From Periconia sp. R9002 (Eukaryota > Ascomycota > Dothideomycetes > Pleosporales > Periconiaceae), in NCBI GenBank assembly GCA_023627715.1, contig JAMAHW010000027.1, positions 248,001 through 312,000 of the forward strand: a stretch of DNA of 64,000 nucleotides. Direction: 5' to 3'. The notes under the pieces were generated by a model, which was given only the letters and a program-made list of their open reading frames with translations, had not been told where the DNA came from and did no database searches. The translations under genes and the position numbers were made by a program. Positions 23,505 through 34,995 of the stretch are shown here, piece by piece; positions within the stretch are counted from its first letter, which is position 1, and each line of letters begins with the position of its first letter.

Positions 23505-25092
23505 ATGGCCTCTCTTCTTCGAACGGCGTCCCGCACCGCGCCTTGTCTCAACCGCTCATTTGCCCGCCCGACTCCACGAATTGCACCAGTTACTCTTCGA
23601 AGGCGGCACGCCTCGTCTACTGCCAGCAATGGCTCTCAGCCTTTCTTCCCAGACGAGCCGACTGCCCCCATTGTGCAGACGGAAATCCCAGGACCGAAGA
23701 GCAAAGTTGCAATTGAAAAGCTAGAGAAGGTATTCGACACGCGAAGTCTGAACATGATGGCCGACTACAGTCGAAGTTATGGCAACTAGTAAGTAGAAAT
23801 ATAATCATCAGGGCCCAGATAGCAATCAATGGTTAACGCATCTTCACAGCATCGCTGACCTAGATGGAAACGTCCTCTTGGATGTATACGCACAAATTGC
23901 CTCTATTCCCGTGGGCTACAACAATCCCACCCTTCAACTCGCAGCTACCTCCCCCGAGATGGCTTCCGCCATTATCAATCGCCCCGCCCTGGGCAACTTC
24001 CCTCAGCACGACTGGGCTGACATCCTTGAGACTGGCATCCTCTCCGTTGCACCCAAAGGCCTCAACCAGGTCTTCACAGGTCAATCTGGCTCCGATGCCA
24101 ACGAACTCGCTTACAAGGCCGCCTTCATGTGGAAACGCCAGCAAGAACGCGGCGGCGCCCATGTCGACTTCACCGACCAAGAGATCACCTCCGCCATGAC
24201 CAATCAATCTCCAGGAGCCCCCGACCTCTCCATCATGTCCTTCAAGTCGGGCTTTCACGGACGCCTCTTTGGCAGTCTCTCCACCACGCGCTCCAAACCC
24301 ATCCACAAGCTCGACATCCCCGCCTTCGACTGGCCCCAGGCTCCCTTTCCATCCCTCAAATACCCCCTCGACCAATTCACCGCCGAAAATGCCGCCGAAG
24401 AGCAGCGTTGCCTCGCCGAGACAGAGCGCCTCATCACTGAATGGCACGCACCCCCAGTCGCCATGATCATCGAGCCTGTTCAATCCGAAGGTGGCGACAA
24501 CCACGCATCCGCAGCCTTCTTCCGCGGCATCCGCGATCTCGCAACCAAACACAACATCCTCTTCATCGTCGACGAAGTCCAAACCGGCGTCGGCGCGACG
24601 GGCAAATTCTGGGCCCACGAACACTGGGGACTCGAGACCCCACCAGACATGGTAACCTTTTCGAAGAAGGCGCAAACGGCGGGATACTACTTTGGCAACA
24701 GCGACCTGCGACCCAACAAGCCGTACCGCCAGTTCAACACGTGGATGGGCGACCCCGCGCGCGCCATCCTGTTCCGCGCCATCATCCAGGAAATCGAGCG
24801 CTTGGATCTCGTTCGCAACACGGCGGCCACGGGCGCGTACCTGTACGACGGGCTCGCGCGCCTGGCCGACAAGTTCCCGGGCGAGATTCAGAATCTGCGC
24901 GGGAAGGGCCAGGGGACATTTATCGCGTGGGATTCGGATAGGCGGGATGAGGTGCTCAAGAAGGCAAAGGGCGTGGGTGTCAATATCGGCGGGTCGGGAG
25001 AGAGGGCGGTCCGGTTGAGGCCCATGTTGGTGTTCCAGAAGCATCATGCGGATCTTTTGCTCGAAAGGTTGGAGAGGATTTTCAAGTCTTAG
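23505..25092 (+). CDS. gatA: 4-aminobutyrate (GABA) aminotransferase, mitochondrial
   Basis: Exons 23505-23788 and 23850-25092 (61-nt intron) encode 508 residues, the normal length for fungal GABA transaminase. The first 35 residues are Arg/Ser/Ala-rich without acidic residues, as in a mitochondrial targeting peptide. Class-III aminotransferase landmarks are present: SGSDANELAYKAA for cofactor phosphate binding, the PLP-ring Asp in FIVDEVQTGVGATG (near residue 340), and the Schiff-base region FSKKAQTAGYY with Lys367/368. The enzyme converts GABA and 2-oxoglutarate to succinic semialdehyde and glutamate in the GABA shunt. The 3' third is very GC-rich at third positions, which creates a long antisense open frame (23860-25047) that I regard as a shadow. 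The name follows Aspergillus gatA / yeast UGA1. Confidence 0.95.
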
Positions 25093-26713
25093 ATAGCGTC
25101 TGTGTGTGCCTTTTTCTCAATCATGTTTGTTCTGAAAATTCAATCGCATCATCCTTACCATCATCATTCTATAGGCGTGGCGGGAATCAGATCCAGCGGC
25201 TTTTTCCCCATCGTCAATCACATAAACAAACAATCATTAGTCTTCTACTTTTTAATGTCTTTCTTCTTCGAAACCGTTCAGTCCGTCAATCAACAGTGAA
25301 CCATCTTTAAAACACCGTTTTCCTTTCCCCCTCCCCCCCCCCCCCCCACCCGCGAGAAAAAAGAAATCAAATATACATATACATATATATACCGTCCTGT
25401 CCGAGGACGTTACCAAGTGTTACCCCCTACTTGTGTCGATACCCAGGGTAGCAATACTCCGTGAGGATCAAATTCAATTTCATACATATATATACATTTA
25501 CATACCCCCCCCCCACCGCAATACACACTCTTCTACAAACCAAACTACATAAACCTAAAACAACGAAACATGAACCCCCACCTCTTCTCGCCTTTCTCTC
25601 CATTCAACCTCCTCACCATACCCTACCCTACCTTACCCTCGTTCTTAATTATCAATCAATCACTTCGATAAATGGATAGATAAAGAAGTATATTCACACG
25701 TTTCTTTATACCTCCTCCCTCCCTCCGGCAGAAAAGAAAAGAAGAAGGCGATGAATGCACAGTTAAGCCGGGATGAATTCTTGCATGCGCTTGCGTTTGC
25801 GGTTGCGTGGGGTTGGGTTGGGTTGGGAAGGGGGTACGTAAAGTACCGTGCGTATGGTATAGGTAGTACATTGGGGGTTTAGGTGGGTTGGGTGGGTGAG
25901 GAACGAACGAACGAATGGGGGTTTTGGGTGGAGAGGGTGGGTGAAGTGTGTTTAGGTATCTGTATAGGGAAATAGTAGGTTGAGTTGTTTACGTACATAG
26001 AGTGGATAAGGTGAGGTCTGGAGGTGGTATGCGATTGTATCGATCGATCGATCCCAGCGATGCTGGATGGGTTAAGAAAAAGGAAGGGGGGAAACGTTTT
26101 CTCTTGTTGAGGAATGGACTGCTTGCCCATTTTTGTTCGTATATGGAAAAAGTATGGGAATGTTGGGAGGAAAAAAGGCACGTCAACACACATACATATG
26201 AACATATAAACACACATACGGGGGAAAAACAGACGGCAAAGAGCGAGGAGGAAAACAAAAATATCACATTACAGGGATTCATGATTTCTCATTCCCCTCG
26301 CACGCAAGAACGGAAAAAAGAAAGCTAAAAAAAGGGACATTGAAATATACAGCTAGTTGCCTGCCCTGCCTTGCCTTGTCACTAAAACTTACAAAAAAAG
26401 AGAAACAGAAAAAAAAGAAAAGACAAACTAGAGAGAAGAGGAAAGGAATAGAAAAGAAAACGGAAAACCCTGCCCACGCTGGAGCCATAATGCTACGCTT
26501 AAATGCCCATTCCAAAGAAGGCGAAGAAAGAAGGGTGACTGATTCGATGGTGATGGTACGATGAAGGAAACACGCAGTCCTCGAGTGATGAATCGATAGT
26601 GAACCCCAACAACCCCCAAAAAACCAAAAAAGTAAGTCCAAGTGATGATAATCTTCCTCATTTTTTTTTTGAATCGAAATCCCCTATCTTCGAGGCAAAT
26701 ATCACACGGTTTT
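25093..26713. other. Convergent intergenic region, low complexity
   Basis: This is the 3' flanks of the transaminase (plus) and SUZ12 (minus). It contains a 15-nt C run near 25333-25347, TACATATA repeats near 25370-25392, tandem GGTTG units near 25808-25828 and A-rich stretches at 26380-26460. No gene is seen. Confidence 0.6.
25333..25347. repeat. Poly-C run (15 nt)
   Basis: There is a homopolymeric C stretch in the 3' flank of the GABA transaminase gene. It is a simple repeat and likely length-variable. Confidence 0.85.
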
Positions 26714-29048
26714 CTACACCGAGGTGTTCTGAGAAGAGAGACATTCTTTACACATGAAGGTCGTGTCGATTTTGGGTTCGGGCGGCTCGACGTCCTTCCA
26801 GTGGCGCTTGATGCAGTCGATGTGATATGCATGTCGTATACAGTCCTTTCTACATGTCAATTTTCAAGTTTGTTGCGTATGTGAGACGGCGAGTAGGAGG
26901 ATACGTACTACGTTGTTGCAGACCACGAACGGGCGGTTCAACGAGTCCATTGCGTCCTCGCCGCACAAACAGAGGTCATAAGGTGGTTCATCGCTAGTCT
27001 GCTCATTCCTCGTTGGATTTCCTTCTCCTCCATCCGTTGGTGTGAGGTCCCGCATTTCAACGTCGCCTTGTGCGTCGGTGGTTACCACTATAGGTGGCGT
27101 GGGCTGCTTGGATATTTCCCTCCTGGATGGGTTTCTGTCGCTGGCGGCACGGCTCCGTGTCATGGGCGACTGGGACCTACGCGCCTCAGCGGCGATGTCT
27201 AAACTAGCTAGCCGCTTAGGTAGCGTTGCTGGCGATAGTTGGTTTTTGTGCACGATCTCGAGACATGCTTTATGTGCGTCGACCTGAATCAGTCGGTCTT
27301 CGAGGAGTTCGTCGAGCTTTGCTTTGAATTCCTCCACTATATCTTCCTGCCATAGTGAAGCTGTGTTTAACCGCGCGAACCGAACCATGGAGCTGCCGAG
27401 ACGTTGGTCAGAGAGTAACCGCTCACTCCTTATGAACGGGTCAAAGAGTTTGAGGAAACGTTTCGCGGGTCCAGGAATGGCAGGATCAGTATCGTTCCGC
27501 ACGTTTCTTCTGTGCTGGATCCATTCTGTGTCTACTTCGTCGTCACTTTCGCTGACCGATTCTCCCTGCTGGAGTGGTCTTTTGGTGACTGCTCTGAAGA
27601 ACGTTACACCAGAGGGTGCCTTGGGCACCACGTACATTTTCTTCTTTCCTTTTGATACTGTCGTGCTCTCCAGGCCATCCATATAGTTGATTGAGTTTGG
27701 AGCTAATAATCTAGTTGACCTCGTAGATCTTGTGGATCTTGCAGGCAGTGTCCTGGAGATCTCTAAACGAGCTTCTTTCTGGAACTCGTCATTCCCTTCA
27801 TCTAAATATTTTCGTTGGTCGAATGGTATGCTAGGCGCTAACACTTGGATCTCGCGCGGATCGGGGGCAGCATTGCTTGCTCGTTTATGATTTGCTTGAT
27901 AGTCATTCATTTCGCAAGTGAGCTCCCAAGTTTCAACTCCATCAAGGGTACCCGATTTTCTGCCTGGAAAAGTATTGGCATTAGCACACTCGCCTATCTA
28001 CACGGTACAACAAGGCACTGTGCTACTTACATTGATATTTGAACAAATCGTGCAGAGAGTCAAGATGTTGTCGAAGTTGGTCTATGTTACTGAAAGTTCG
28101 CCTAGAGCAAGGTGGATGAGGACAAACCAACCCCTTCACTGTCAGCCTCTTATTGGGTTGGTCTGGGAAAACATAGACTATTTCATATCGTATAGGCTGT
28201 GGCAGATCAGGTGATGGTGATGGCATGACGGCAGTTGTCCCACTGGACGAACGGAGTTGTCTGTTGTGTGTGGCAAGAATTGAGTCGTCTACTGGTGTTC
28301 TCCAATAGATGGATAGTTTGAGACCGAGATTTTGGTTCTTGCCATCTTCATCTGTAAAAGGATATATCTCAGTTTTGCTTGAGCATCGTAAGATATTTTT
28401 ATATAGCATGATTAATTGCATGGAGCAATCGCCAAGTGCAGGTGGAGCTGGTGACATTTGTGAATGGAAATCCTTTGCGTCTTTGGTCTCTCGAAATCGA
28501 ACTGTGATGCGAAGATTCCAAGGTTTAATCCTTGTGCTAGACCTAGGTCGCAACAGACTCTCGACCGCGACCTCGATGCTCGAGGAATCGAGGGAGATTA
28601 CCTTCCCTTTTTCTGAATTTAGGCCAGCCATCTTGACGTTCTTTTTTGAGATTTCGTGAGAAGGCAAGCCGGATCCCGGATCCAAAAGTGCAATCTCGAT
28701 ATCAACATATAGGATGAAAAATGGCGCCTTCTTCCTGGGTGGGCGTACAGCATAACTCTTATCAAGCTTCAATGGCTCAATTCCGATGAGATCGATGACG
28801 AGAGCTTCTTGCTCCCTTCTGCTTTTCATGATGGCGTTGAGTGAATCGAGAGACGGCGGCCGCCAGCTTCTTCGATCAATGGATGACGGCAATTGCCAGC
28901 TGCCGGTTTTCAATTCTTGTTGATGGGCATGCAGCGCATCCGTTAGATTCCTCTGCAGGAAGGTAGGTGTACGTTTTTCTTGTACGTATTCGTAAAATAA
29001 CAAGTTTCCTATGTAAGAGTCTTGCCGTTTCACCATGCTCTGCGGCAT
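26714..29048 (-). CDS. suz12: SUZ12-like Polycomb (PRC2) subunit with C2H2 finger, VEFS box and C-terminal PHD-like finger
   Basis: Minus-strand exons 29048-28031, 27963-26909 and 26845-26714 give 734 residues with consistent phase. A single C2H2 finger (LVCPHPPCSRRTF, then QLRQHLDSLH) lies at about 298-335. The VEFS box follows at about 463-600 (ESDDEVDTEWI, KLFDPFI, FKAKLDELLEDRLI), which defines SUZ12 proteins. SUZ12 anchors the H3K27 methyltransferase in PRC2. The last 65 residues form a Cys/His array (LCLCGED; VVCNNVDC; HAYHIDC; FMCKEC) with ING-type PHD spacing C-x-C, C-x4-C, C-x5-H-x2-C, C-x2-C. The 67-nt first intron is clear. The second (63 nt, GTACGT donor) needs an AAG acceptor to stay in the PHD frame. 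The ATG at 29048 is the first in frame; a short upstream coding exon is not excluded. The gene is divergent from the F-box gene. Confidence 0.88.
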
Positions 29049-30037
29049 TGTCAGGAATACTGAAAGGGCTGGGTTTGAGGAGGTGCGAAAATAACTGACC
29101 GATCGCTATCGCGAGCCTGGTGTCGGGAATGCCGATGGTCAGGGTTGTTGTTTTGATGTTCGGTGGCTGCTTCCCACAACGCAGCAAGCAGGCGATTGCC
29201 CATTGAGACTACGCCGCGTCGCCGTAAAAGTTGAGGTTCAGATGTCGCCGCGGCCTTCTTGTGGCTAGGCAGACTAAGCCGTAGGTGCGACAATGGCTGG
29301 GGCTGACGGAATTCACTCGGCAATTAGGGTAGGTATTGTTGTGGTCCACAGTCCACAACATGGACTGCGGGTGCGTCTCGACGTCTCCGCACGCGCCTCT
29401 ACCCGTTAGTTGGTGGCTGATAGGGGTCGTGGAGCTGCGCAGCACGGGGAGAGGGTGCTATCGCGAGGCAAAGCCAAGTAAGTGAGAGTGAAGTGAAGGA
29501 GGAGGCGGGTGGATGCGCAAGCGCGTGCAAACTTTCTCCTTGCTACCTATTACATATGAGCAACCGATCTTGTGGCATCCGTGATTTCTGTTTTGTCCAT
29601 TTAAGTTAGGTCGATCCATCGACGCCATCGGGGCCTTACCACATGGCCCTGCAATTGTCCTACCACACGCATACACAAGGTCGTCGAACCTACTGTAGAG
29701 GGCATCGTGCAGGGTAAAGATTATGTAATCCAGATTAGCGTGGGGAAGGTACAGATCACGTGAATGAGCTAATCTCGTTTTTGGACTAGCAGTGGAGCGG
29801 CTCGTTCCTGTCGTCACTGAATCCTTGCGGATCTCTCACTCTCTTTGGTTACGTACGAGCGTCCGAATTTATACCCTTCAACCCGCCTGCCACCCAGTCT
29901 CTAACCAAGAATAATAGACACCGCGATTCTGCGACTTTTTCAAATCCGATTTAGTTTCAGGAAAAGACGTCTCTCCTTGACGTTCCATGCTACTGCTACC
30001 CCGGTATTTGTGACTTGGGGTGCGCTGAGGTGGAAGC
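29049..30037. promoter_or_regulatory. Divergent promoter of SUZ12-like and F-box genes
   Basis: This is a 989-nt head-to-head spacer holding both leaders. A possible 5'-UTR intron of SUZ12 is visible on the minus strand (GTCAGT at about 29099, acceptor TTTCAG at about 29067). No independent gene is supported; small open frames lack domain-like pattern. Confidence 0.5.
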
Positions 30038-32320
30038 ATGGTGGCAACACAGAAGCGCAAACGGGACATTGTCTCGTACCAGGAGCCTAGCAGCGACGAC
30101 GAGGATTTATTCGGATCGGAGGCTGATATACAAACGTCGACGAAGCGCACCAAGAAGCCCGTACGACGCTCGACCCGCAATCGCTCCTTATCGCCACAAG
30201 TTCAACCACCTTCCCGACAACTACCGCACGGGAATGGAGAGTCTTCAAAGGGACCTAGCACAAACAACCGACGGCCTTTGCGACAGCGACGGACACATGG
30301 AATCTCGTACAAAGACGTGAGTTCTGACGAGGATGAGGATGAGGACTTTGCGAGCGAAGAAAGCGAGGAGCATAGGCAGCCACAAAGGGTGGCCCCGCCA
30401 TCGCAAGGAGTCCGTAGAAGTGCCACATCTAGGAAAGCAAGAGCAGCTTCAAAAGGAAGTCGGAATCGTGCTCGGAAACCGTTCGGTGCCCCATTGAAGC
30501 CAAACAAAGGTATGCGCTCGATGGATAATTGCGATTGTTGTCTCACACTCACACTCACAGAACCGGAACCGGCCCTTGCCAACGTCGAGATCCCATCTGA
30601 CGGCAACACCCCTAACTGGGCTTCTCTGCCGTACCATGTGCTACTCCAAGTATTCGAATATGCATCATACCCACTACATAACGAGCTCATGGTCCCGACC
30701 CCGGCGATTACATGGCTCCTTGACATGGCGCGGCTGTGCAAGAGGTTCACAAAGCCGGCATTGGCTGCTTTGTATCGCATCCCACCTATACACGCAGTAA
30801 AACAGAACCACCTGCTTGTTCAACGTCTCATAACACCGCCCAATGACGCGCAAGATAATCATCAGGTCATGGTCAAGCGCCTCGAACTGGATGCGACACA
30901 AATGTCATCTTCGATAGACCCACTTAATGACGGTGCTACGCTTTCTACCTTGATATTAGCTCTCACTACACTTAAGGAGATTGATATATTTGATCCTCTC
31001 GATCGTCCGCCATACAGGCCTCAGCTTCGGCGCACACGCCGGTGGTACTATCCCGACGAGTTGTTTGCTGCTTTGCGTCAGAGTGAATTGCTTCTTAAGA
31101 GCTGGCACTGGAATAGCTTCTATTGTGCACAAGGTCCGCTGTGGATGAAAGAGATGCATTCCGAAAAGGCCTTTCAGAGCTTGAGGGAGCTGAAGCTCAC
31201 TAAATTTGACCCCGATTCGAAGAAACTCGAAGACGGCACACCCACTGCAGAGGAACTTCTTGGATCTGCGATCGCCGCATTGCCCAACCTGAACTCTTTG
31301 ACCTTTGAGTCTTGTAAAATTGTCAACGGACGACTTCTTCCGTTGCTGCCGTCGTCTCTTGCCCTCTTAAATATCACGAACTGCATCCACCTTACTTCGG
31401 ATGACTTGCAGGCATTCCTTGCCGATCATGGTATGATGTTAGAGGAACTGGTCTTGAATCATAACCAGTGCCTCAGCCTCTCCTTTTTGATTGACCTGAA
31501 GCGCTTCTGCCCACGTCTGGAAGTGCTCAAGATGGACCTCAACTATTATAGTTCCCTAGTCATGTCGGCAGACAATGAACCCCTGTATGATTCGCTCCTC
31601 GAACCGGACGAGGTACCCACTTGGCCATCCACGCTTCGAATCATCGAATTGGACTATCTCCGGAACTGGAGTTCGGACGCGGCCACGAATTTCTTCCGCT
31701 CGCTGATCAATGCAGCTGAAGATCTTCCACAGCTACGCGTGTTGAAGTTGACCGCAATGGTAAATGTGAGTTGGCGACAGCGGGCTGAATACAGGAAAAA
31801 GTGGGCTTCCTGGTTCGAGCATGTCTTCGCAAGCAGAGCCCCGAATCCTAACAGTCACCTTGCGAGCTTGCGAGCTTATCGGGAATGGAAGGGCGTGCAA
31901 GACGAAGATAATGAGAGGAATGACTCGCTCCTGGATATCACTGATGATGTGAACAAAAGTGGGGGCGTCCATATCAACGGGGAACAGCATCACGGCGCCG
32001 ACAGTGATAGTGATGTGCCACTTTTGAAGCGCAGGCAAAAGCCAGACGAGAAATGGAACTCGCAGCGCCTACGGACCCGGGGCAACTCACCTACGAACTA
32101 TGATGAAAGCTCCGGTTCGGAAGCAGGTTCAGACGACGGCTCCGATACAGAGGAGAAACCTCAATTAGTTCAAGGCCGGTGCCACACGGTCGTGTTTCGG
32201 ATTGACAATTCTCGCCCACGCGAAGAGGTCTTCAATGAAGGAGATTTTCTGGACGATGAACCCAGTGGCGACGAAGATTGGGATGGCAACGACGTTGTCG
32301 AGACTGGATATGCCTGGTAA
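30038..32320 (+). CDS. F-box/LRR-like protein with disordered basic-acidic N-terminus
   Basis: The frame is open from the ATG at 30038 to the stop at 32320. An in-frame 51-nt intron at 30510-30560 (GTATGC donor, CACTCACAG acceptor, no stop) is likely, giving 743 residues instead of 760. The first 150 residues are disordered, with basic nuclear-signal-like clusters (KRTKKPVRRSTR) and acidic runs (SSDEDEDEDF). An F-box-like helical segment follows (NWASLPYHVLLQVFEYASYP, then LLDMARLCKRFTKPALAALY). Leucine-rich segments come next (LNSLTFESCKIVNGRLLPLLP; LEELVLNHNQCLSLSFLI). F-box proteins recruit substrates to SCF ubiquitin ligases; the substrate is unknown. The C-terminus is acidic and Ser-rich. 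The nuclear location is inferred from the basic clusters. Confidence 0.75.
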   Translation: MVATQKRKRDIVSYQEPSSDDEDLFGSEADIQTSTKRTKKPVRRSTRNRSLSPQVQPPSRQLPHGNGESSKGPSTNNRRPLRQRRTHGISYKDVSSDEDEDEDFASEESEEHRQPQRVAPPSQGVRRSATSRKARAASKGSRNRARKPFGAPLKPNKGMRSMDNCDCCLTLTLTEPEPALANVEIPSDGNTPNWASLPYHVLLQVFEYASYPLHNELMVPTPAITWLLDMARLCKRFTKPALAALYRIPPIHAVKQNHLLVQRLITPPNDAQDNHQVMVKRLELDATQMSSSIDPLNDGATLSTLILALTTLKEIDIFDPLDRPPYRPQLRRTRRWYYPDELFAALRQSELLLKSWHWNSFYCAQGPLWMKEMHSEKAFQSLRELKLTKFDPDSKKLEDGTPTAEELLGSAIAALPNLNSLTFESCKIVNGRLLPLLPSSLALLNITNCIHLTSDDLQAFLADHGMMLEELVLNHNQCLSLSFLIDLKRFCPRLEVLKMDLNYYSSLVMSADNEPLYDSLLEPDEVPTWPSTLRIIELDYLRNWSSDAATNFFRSLINAAEDLPQLRVLKLTAMVNVSWRQRAEYRKKWASWFEHVFASRAPNPNSHLASLRAYREWKGVQDEDNERNDSLLDITDDVNKSGGVHINGEQHHGADSDSDVPLLKRRQKPDEKWNSQRLRTRGNSPTNYDESSGSEAGSDDGSDTEEKPQLVQGRCHTVVFRIDNSRPREEVFNEGDFLDDEPSGDEDWDGNDVVETGYAW

Positions 32321-32857
32321 TGAAACAAGGCATTTGCATGGAATCAATGCTATGGAGTTTATGAATACTGGCGCACGTGGGATACGGTCGGTTGGTGATT
32401 ATGGAAGGATATCTGATTACATATCTCTGGTTTGCATTGTCCGGCGTTATGTAGCATATTCACTCAAGTAGGGATAGGGCTGGTGAGAGCGAGCCGCTTT
32501 GCTGACGACTGGACAAATAAACATTGATGTGCGAACATAATCTTCATCCCAGAACAGGGAACTGTACGATTGCTGCCCTGTCAGACCACACTAGAGGTAT
32601 TTGATGATGGCTGAAAGAAAGGGCTGCGCCACCTGCGCCACAAATGACGGGAGAGCAGGCCCGCCCACTTCCCACGCAGTTGACAAGTTGTTGCTCCGCC
32701 AGTCAGCGTTTCCTGCATTCACAGCCCAAGCGCTCGGTGGCGGTTGCTCACTTATTATCCTCCTACCTCCTGCTCAACTACAAGACGCTATCATCTCTCT
32801 TCCTTCCGTCTCTTCCGTTGCATCGACCAGTGCCCCGCATTTGCGATTGCGACCATC
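32321..32857. other. Intergenic region upstream of the WW-domain gene
   Basis: This is the F-box gene 3' flank followed by the promoter and C/T-rich leader of the WW gene. No coding exon is recognised. Confidence 0.55.
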
Positions 32858-34438
32858 ATGTCCGCACCTACGCCTCCTCATCCTCCTGTGTCACCAGACT
32901 CTGGCCCTACGGATTCCACACTGCCAAAGCTCCCTGCAGGATGGATGGCTCAATGGGACAACACGTACGTAACAAGTCCTCTTCATCCTCTCCCACACTT
33001 CTCTGCCTCGCTGCCCCACCGTGGCATCACGCCATACCCCGCTGCGCGCGCTTTCTAACAAAGACGATAGATCACGGAAATACTATTGTACATGCATCCC
33101 CCCACCTGATGATGTCCAAGGAGACATCCATGGCAAAGACATGTCAGACTGACCGGACCTAGACGTGCAAATCAGCACTGGCGTCCCCCAATGGGAACTC
33201 CCTACTACTGAAGCACCCATCGGCCCTAGCTCTCACTCCAGCACGCCTGCGCAAAACACCAACCCCTATAACAAGCCTCCAGGAGCAGACGGCCCTGAGT
33301 TTGGCGATGGTACGAGAGGTGTGGATGGCCCGACTGGTGACCGTGGCGGAGGTCTTGGAGTATGGCTAGTGCCCCACATTCCAGAGAGCGCTCGCTGACT
33401 TTGTCCTAAGGGCTTTGCGTTAAACGCGCTTACTGGCGGCGGAAAGAAAGATAAAAATGGAAGTGGAAACCTTGTAGGCCAACTCGCTGGATCGCTTCTT
33501 GGGGGTGGGAAGCAACATGGAAGTAGCAGTGGTGGGGGCGGAGGCTCAGGTAACCTCGTCGGACAGCTTGCAGGGTCGCTGCTAGGCGGCGGGAAGAAGA
33601 AGGATGACCACGGCAACAATAGTTCATCAAGCCATGGAAATTCCGGTTCCAATCACGCATCCAGCGGTGCCGGAGGTCTGGGAGGTCTTATTGGAGGCGT
33701 TTTAGGTGGTAGCTCGGTGAGTTGTACAACGGAAAATAGTATATACAAGCTGACAATATGGCACAGCACAACAAACCCTCGTCTAACGACTATGGTTACA
33801 GCCACAACAACAATTCTCAAGGCGGTACATACACGGGCAGTGCCCCTCCCACATCTTATCAACCTTCAGCAGCCGCGCACGGCTCCACCCCTGGCCAGCA
33901 TAACCCGCAGCAGGGCCAGCAGCATAACAGTTACTCAAGTCCCCCACCAGGGCAATATGGCCAACCACCTCAACATGGACAGCACCAACAGCAAGGTGGC
34001 CATGGACAGCAGGGTGGCTACGGGCAGCAAGGCGGTTATGGACAGCAGGGTGGTTATGGGCAACAAGGTGGATATGGTGGACCACCTCAATACAATTCGC
34101 CTCCTCCTCAGGGGCAGCACCAATACGGCGGTGGTTCACACAGCCCTTACCCACCGCAACCTCAGCAGCCAGGCGGCTATGGTGGTGGCCCCGGATATGG
34201 ACAGCAAGCTGGATATGGCGGACCAGGCCACCAGCAGCCTGGGTATCAACAGCCAGGTCAGTACGGTGGACCTCCCGGCGCACCTTACGGTGTGCCACCA
34301 CAGGGCCAGCACCAATACGGTGGTCCCAACCAGTACCCACCTCCACCCCAACACCAGCAGAGCTACGGCCAACACGGCGGGCCTCCTCAGCACGGCGGTC
34401 CTCAGCATGGTGGTCCTCCACAGCCGGGATGGCAATAG
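32858..34438 (+). CDS. WW-domain protein with glycine-rich repeats and Gln/Gly/Tyr prion-like tail
   Basis: Five exons, 32858-32964, 33071-33087 (17 nt), 33163-33359, 33411-33716 and 33767-34438, encode 432 residues with phase kept throughout. The WW domain spans exons 1-3: LPAGWMAQWDNT, SRKYYYV, STGVPQWELP, with its two signature Trp at 29 and 52. WW domains bind Pro-rich ligands. Exon 4 contains a Gly-rich stretch with NLVGQLAGSLLGGGK present twice, about 30 residues apart, then a GLGGLIGGVLGG glycine-zipper-like run. Exon 5 encodes a low-complexity tail with tandem GYGQQG units and PPQ(H/Y)GG units, rich in Gln, Gly, Tyr and Pro, of the kind that forms condensates. The function is unknown; similar WW/low-complexity proteins are widespread in ascomycetes. 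Confidence 0.85.
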
Positions 34439-34995
34439 ATGGATTTTGCAAGCGTGGTTGAGATAACACTCATGGTTTTTGAATCGAGGTCATTAATCGA
34501 AAATATGCGGAATGTGGAGGCAACTTTGGTCGAGGCAGTCTGATAGCATTGAGATACACATTGGAGGGTCTGATTGCCGTGTTTCCGTTTAGATTTCTTG
34601 TCTCATTCTCTCTTTGATTCTTGTCTCGAGATCGTCGCGACTCTCATGAATAAGTCGAAGAAAAATCAATTCCATCCCTTGCTGTGCCCTCGCGAAGAAG
34701 AAACAGCCAATTCAAGATCAAAATTTGTTCCCACCCCATCCCCCGTCCTCCTTTCTTTTTCTCTTTCCCGGCTGAATGGACCCGTCATGCTCATGATATT
34801 ATACACCAATGTACGAAAAGCGCCATCCCATCTATTTCCTAAAGAACCAAAGCAAACCGAGTTTTCATTGCCAGGTTCCTTCGTCTTTCTCATTTTGCTA
34901 GTACAGAAACCTCTTCTTCTTATGTATGAGGCACTACCCGTCGTTGCTGCTCTCTTCCACCTCCTTTAACAAAAAAATCATCCATGCATCCCCTA
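34439..34995. other. Convergent intergenic region
   Basis: This is the 3' flanks of the WW gene (plus) and POP8 (minus). No gene or notable repeat is seen. Confidence 0.55.

Noticed and set aside
23860..25047. 395-codon open frame on the minus strand opposite GABA transaminase
   Set aside because: It is the antisense shadow of a GC-biased coding exon; the plus strand has an intact, well-recognised enzyme and the minus frame has no domain pattern.
25808..25828. Tandem GGTTG units resembling telomeric repeats
   Set aside because: The unit is not the fungal telomere repeat TTAGGG and only a few copies are present; treated as a simple repeat in a 3' flank.
19677..29048. SET2 and SUZ12 as a functional chromatin gene cluster
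   Set aside because: H3K36 and H3K27 methylation are linked functionally, but the genes are separated by a metabolic gene and lie on opposite strands; nothing in the sequence supports co-regulation.
29051..29323. Possible upstream coding exon of SUZ12
   Set aside because: A GTCAGT...TTTCAG intron is visible, but the frame that would join in phase has no ATG upstream; kept as a possible 5'-UTR intron only.
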